A stretch of DNA of 41,457 bases, from positions 1 through 41,457 of the forward strand of contig DATGMP010000126.1 in assembly GCA_035293565.1 (NCBI GenBank), given 5' to 3'. Numbering within the stretch: position 1 is the first letter of the stretch; each line of letters starts with the position of its first letter. Position numbers and translations under genes: made by a program. The notes under the pieces were generated by a model. It did not search any database. It was not told where the DNA came from and saw nothing but the letters and a program-made list of their open reading frames with translations. This stretch comes from DATGMP01 sp035293565. Lineage in GTDB: Bacteria; Pseudomonadota; Alphaproteobacteria; BOG-932; Roseiterribacteraceae. This document shows positions 39,584 through 41,457 of the stretch, in pieces.

Positions 39584-39702
39584 CGGGTATGCGGCGCCAA
39601 ACGGCAATTGTCCCGACCTGTAAGTGTTGATCTCTGCCCGACGATGGGACAAAAGTCGGTAACGGAGGTGGCGAATCCACCCAAATTCGAGAGGAGCGCG
39701 CA

Positions 39703-40302
39703 ATGGGCAAGTTTCTGGAGAATCTGTACCGGGCGCTCGCGCTCGGTGTTCTGCTGATGCTGATCGCGGCCTACGCCCTGCAGGGAGGCGCGCTCGGCGC
39801 CGGGGGAGCAGCACAGACCTGGTCGAACTACTTCGTCATGTATCTGCACGTGATCATGGGCGTCCTGTGGATCGGGCTGCTCTATTACTTCAACTTCGTA
39901 CAAACCCCAACGATGCCGAAAATTCCGGCGGAGCTGAAACCGGGCGTCTCGAAATATATTGCGCCGTCGGCGCTGTTCTGGTTCCGGTGGTCCGCGGCCT
40001 TTACAATTCTGCTGGGTCTCGGCACCGCGCAAATGAAGGAAGAAGGCGGTATCGTCGGCGTGCTCAGCTTCAGTAGCGGCTCCACGACCACCATCGGAGT
40101 CGGCATGTGGCTCGCCATCATCATGGCAGCCAATGTCTGGTTCGTCATATGGCCGAATCAGAAGCGGGTCCTCGGCTTCGTGCCCGCGGACGATGCGACC
40201 AAGGCGAGGTCGGGGCGTGTCGCGGGTATTGCGTCCAGGACTAATACGGTGCTCTCCATCCCGATGCTCTATTGCATGGTGATGCAGGGCAGCGGGCTCT
40301 AG
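39703..40302 (+). CDS. PuuD-like integral membrane protein without cytochrome domain
   Basis: 199 aa with about four to five membrane spans. NYFVMYLHVIMGVLWIGLLYYFNFVQTP and a C-terminal SRTNTVLSIPMLYCMVMQGSG match the membrane half of the urate hydroxylase PuuD family. The C-terminal c-type cytochrome of full PuuD is absent and no CxxCH motif is present. Urate oxidation is therefore doubtful, and a related quinone- or oxygen-linked membrane role is possible. ATG at 39703 follows GAGGAGCGCGCA, and a strong terminator follows the gene, so it is monocistronic. Confidence 0.83.
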   Translation: MGKFLENLYRALALGVLLMLIAAYALQGGALGAGGAAQTWSNYFVMYLHVIMGVLWIGLLYYFNFVQTPTMPKIPAELKPGVSKYIAPSALFWFRWSAAFTILLGLGTAQMKEEGGIVGVLSFSSGSTTTIGVGMWLAIIMAANVWFVIWPNQKRVLGFVPADDATKARSGRVAGIASRTNTVLSIPMLYCMVMQGSGL

Positions 40303-40327
40303 TCCGCCCTTACCCAAATTCATTCGG

Positions 40328-40357
40328 AAAAAGGGGCCCTGACCGGCCCCTTTTTTT
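40328..40357 (+). terminator. Rho-independent terminator after the PuuD-like gene
   Basis: AAAAAGGGGCC-ctgacc-GGCCCCTTTTTTT, a GC-rich stem extended by A–U pairs and a run of seven T, 25 bases after the stop codon. It is a textbook intrinsic terminator. Confidence 0.95.
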
Positions 40358-40438
40358 GTGCCGGCGACGAATCGAGCGTTCCATGCGCGGCATCCTGCCC
40401 GCATGCGGAACCCCGCTGCGCGCTTCCCGTTCCTCAGG

Positions 40439-40499
40439 GAATAAGATACATGACAATCGCTTAGCGATGTAACTTGATCGATCTTACAGTATCTTATTC
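40439..40499. promoter_or_regulatory. Nested inverted repeats upstream of sodB
   Basis: GAATAAGATAC (40439–40449) and GTATCTTATTC (40489–40499) form a perfect 11-bp inverted repeat 39 bases apart. ATCGC-tta-GCGAT (40456–40468) is nested inside. The outer arm ends 22 bases before the sodB ATG. An iron- or redox-responsive operator pair is plausible, but no Fur consensus is evident. Confidence 0.5.
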
Positions 40500-40521
40500 A
40501 ACAAACTTTGAGGAGCCGACT

Positions 40522-41145
40522 ATGCCTTTCGAACTGCCGCGCCTTCCGTACGCCTATGATGCGCTTCAGCCACACATGTCGAAGGCAACGCTGGAGTTTC
40601 ACCACGACAAGCACCACAAGGCCTATGTCGATACAGCCAACAAATTGCTGGCCGGGAGCGGGCTGGAGGACAAACCGCTCGAACAGGTCATCAAAGAGAG
40701 CCACCGCAACGCGGACAGGAAAAAGCTCTTCAACAATGTCGCTCAGCATTGGAATCACTCTGAATTCTGGTTATCCATGAAGCCGAGCGGCGGCGGCGCC
40801 AAGATCCCGGGCGAACTCGAGCGGCGCCTCAAAGGCGATTTCGGCGGGCTCGACCAATTCAAGACGGAGTTCGCGGAAAAGGCCACAGCGCAGTTCGGGT
40901 CAGGCTGGGCATGGCTTGTTTTCTCGGGTGACAAGCTGGAGATCGTTACGACCGCCAATGCCGAAAACCCGCTGATCATGAATAAGCAGGCGCTCTTCAC
41001 CTGCGACGTCTGGGAGCACGCCTATTATCTCGATTACCAGAATCGGCGGCCCGATTTCCTGAAGACGTTCCTCGATCACCTCGTGAACTGGGAACGCGCA
41101 GCCCAGCTCTACACCGCGGCCACGTCAAAGCGCAGCGCGGCATAG
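40522..41145 (+). CDS. sodB: Superoxide dismutase, Fe type
   Basis: 207 aa, full length. SodB dismutates superoxide to oxygen and hydrogen peroxide in the cytoplasm. Metal ligands are H27 (EFHHDKHH), H79 (HWNHSEFW), D162 and H166 (DVWEHAYYLDYQ). Gln75 in NNVAQHWNH marks the iron-type enzyme. ATG at 40522 follows GAGGAGCCGACT; an in-frame start at 40474 would cross the inverted repeat and is rejected. It is preceded by a strong terminator and its own regulatory region, so it is independently transcribed. Confidence 0.96.
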   Translation: MPFELPRLPYAYDALQPHMSKATLEFHHDKHHKAYVDTANKLLAGSGLEDKPLEQVIKESHRNADRKKLFNNVAQHWNHSEFWLSMKPSGGGAKIPGELERRLKGDFGGLDQFKTEFAEKATAQFGSGWAWLVFSGDKLEIVTTANAENPLIMNKQALFTCDVWEHAYYLDYQNRRPDFLKTFLDHLVNWERAAQLYTAATSKRSAA

Positions 41146-41262
41146 GCATATCGGGGTGAAATGAATAAGGGTGATTCCAAGCGGATATTGTCGTAATACG
41201 GGCGCCAACGCCCTGCTCGTGGGGCGAACCTATTCGGGGCTCCCATCGCGACCCTTCCGGCA

Positions 41263-41457
41263 ATGTCGACCCTGGATGCGAATGGATTCCGGGCGCTGTT
41301 CGAGGCGGCGCCCGGCAACTTCCTCGTTCTCGATCCCGGCTTCCGCATCGTCGCCGCGAGCGACGGCTATGTCCGGGCAGTCCTCGGAAGCCGCTCGGAA
41401 ATGATCGGCCGCAGCGTCTTCGACGGGTATCGCGACAGCCCCGGCGTATCGGCTGCG
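41263..41457 (+). CDS. PAS-domain protein, N-terminal part (cut by window edge)
   Basis: The frame from ATG at 41263 is open to the window end, giving 65 residues: FRALFEAAPGNFLVLDPGFRIVAASDGYVRAVLGSRSEMIGRSVFDGYRD is a PAS-domain start (LFEAAPG…LD…RIVA.S..Y). Such a beginning is common in sensor histidine kinases and PAS-GGDEF proteins, so a sensory protein is likely but its output domain is not seen. No strong ribosome site precedes the ATG, and the frame has a stop (TAA) at about 41194 upstream. Confidence 0.7.
   Translation, partial: MSTLDANGFRALFEAAPGNFLVLDPGFRIVAASDGYVRAVLGSRSEMIGRSVFDGYRDSPGVSAA

Noticed and set aside
40441..40500. Fur box upstream of sodB
   Set aside because: The arms do not match the GATAATGATTATC-type consensus; only the inverted repeat itself is reported.

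Overview
The window comes from a GC-rich alphaproteobacterium; the order cannot be fixed from sequence alone. Evidence: the conserved order murA – DUF2948 – hisG – hisD – UPF0262/LMW phosphatase – infA – maf – RNase E/G on one strand, a short alphaproteobacterial flagellin with a sigma-54 promoter, a full CtrA-type box (TTAA-N7-TTAAC), an HpnL-like membrane protein and an NDUFAF6-like protein.

Region 1 (1–6961) is housekeeping. A long minus-strand gene run covers peptidoglycan (murA), histidine (hisG, hisD), translation initiation (infA), nucleotide sanitation (maf, dcd) and RNA processing (RNase E/G, cut by the window edge). UPF0262 and a low-molecular-weight phosphatase are fused in one frame. 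A 56-aa basic protein and a tRNA-Thr(GGT) close the region.

Region 2 (7014–27011) is accessory catabolism. Two paralogous modules, each an N-acyl-D-amino-acid-deacylase-like protein followed by an amidohydrolase-2 protein, are each divergent from a regulator of a different family (MarR, then IclR). An HpnL-like protein and a sulfotransferase lie between them. Next come a luciferase-like monooxygenase, an Asp-nucleophile alpha/beta hydrolase and secreted proteins. A third amidohydrolase is paired with an isochorismatase-fold protein that has lost its catalytic triad. An acyl-CoA synthetase / thiolase / DUF35 / TetR operon is joined by ATGA overlaps. The same 14-bp word lies in front of both the synthetase operon and the third amidohydrolase operon, so one TetR regulator probably controls both. 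Remnants of two SDR genes, a monooxygenase and an alcohol dehydrogenase show that this region has been rearranged and is eroding.

Region 3 (27155–41457) is cell-surface and motility related. It holds small secreted proteins and lipoproteins, a sulfotransferase, a GT-A-like glycosyltransferase, a ten-TPR SPINDLY/OGT-like glycosyltransferase and a second TPR-glycosyltransferase. Further on are an RpfF-like (DSF synthase) crotonase with a CtrA-type box upstream, and a flagellin with a near-consensus sigma-54 promoter. An envelope-stress-like cluster, an NDUFAF6-like protein, a PuuD-like membrane protein, Fe-superoxide dismutase and the start of a PAS-domain protein follow. I infer, without proof, that the TPR-glycosyltransferases may modify flagellin or another surface protein, and that a fatty-acid signal synthase may be under cell-cycle/motility control here. 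I see no CRISPR array, insertion sequence or phage gene.
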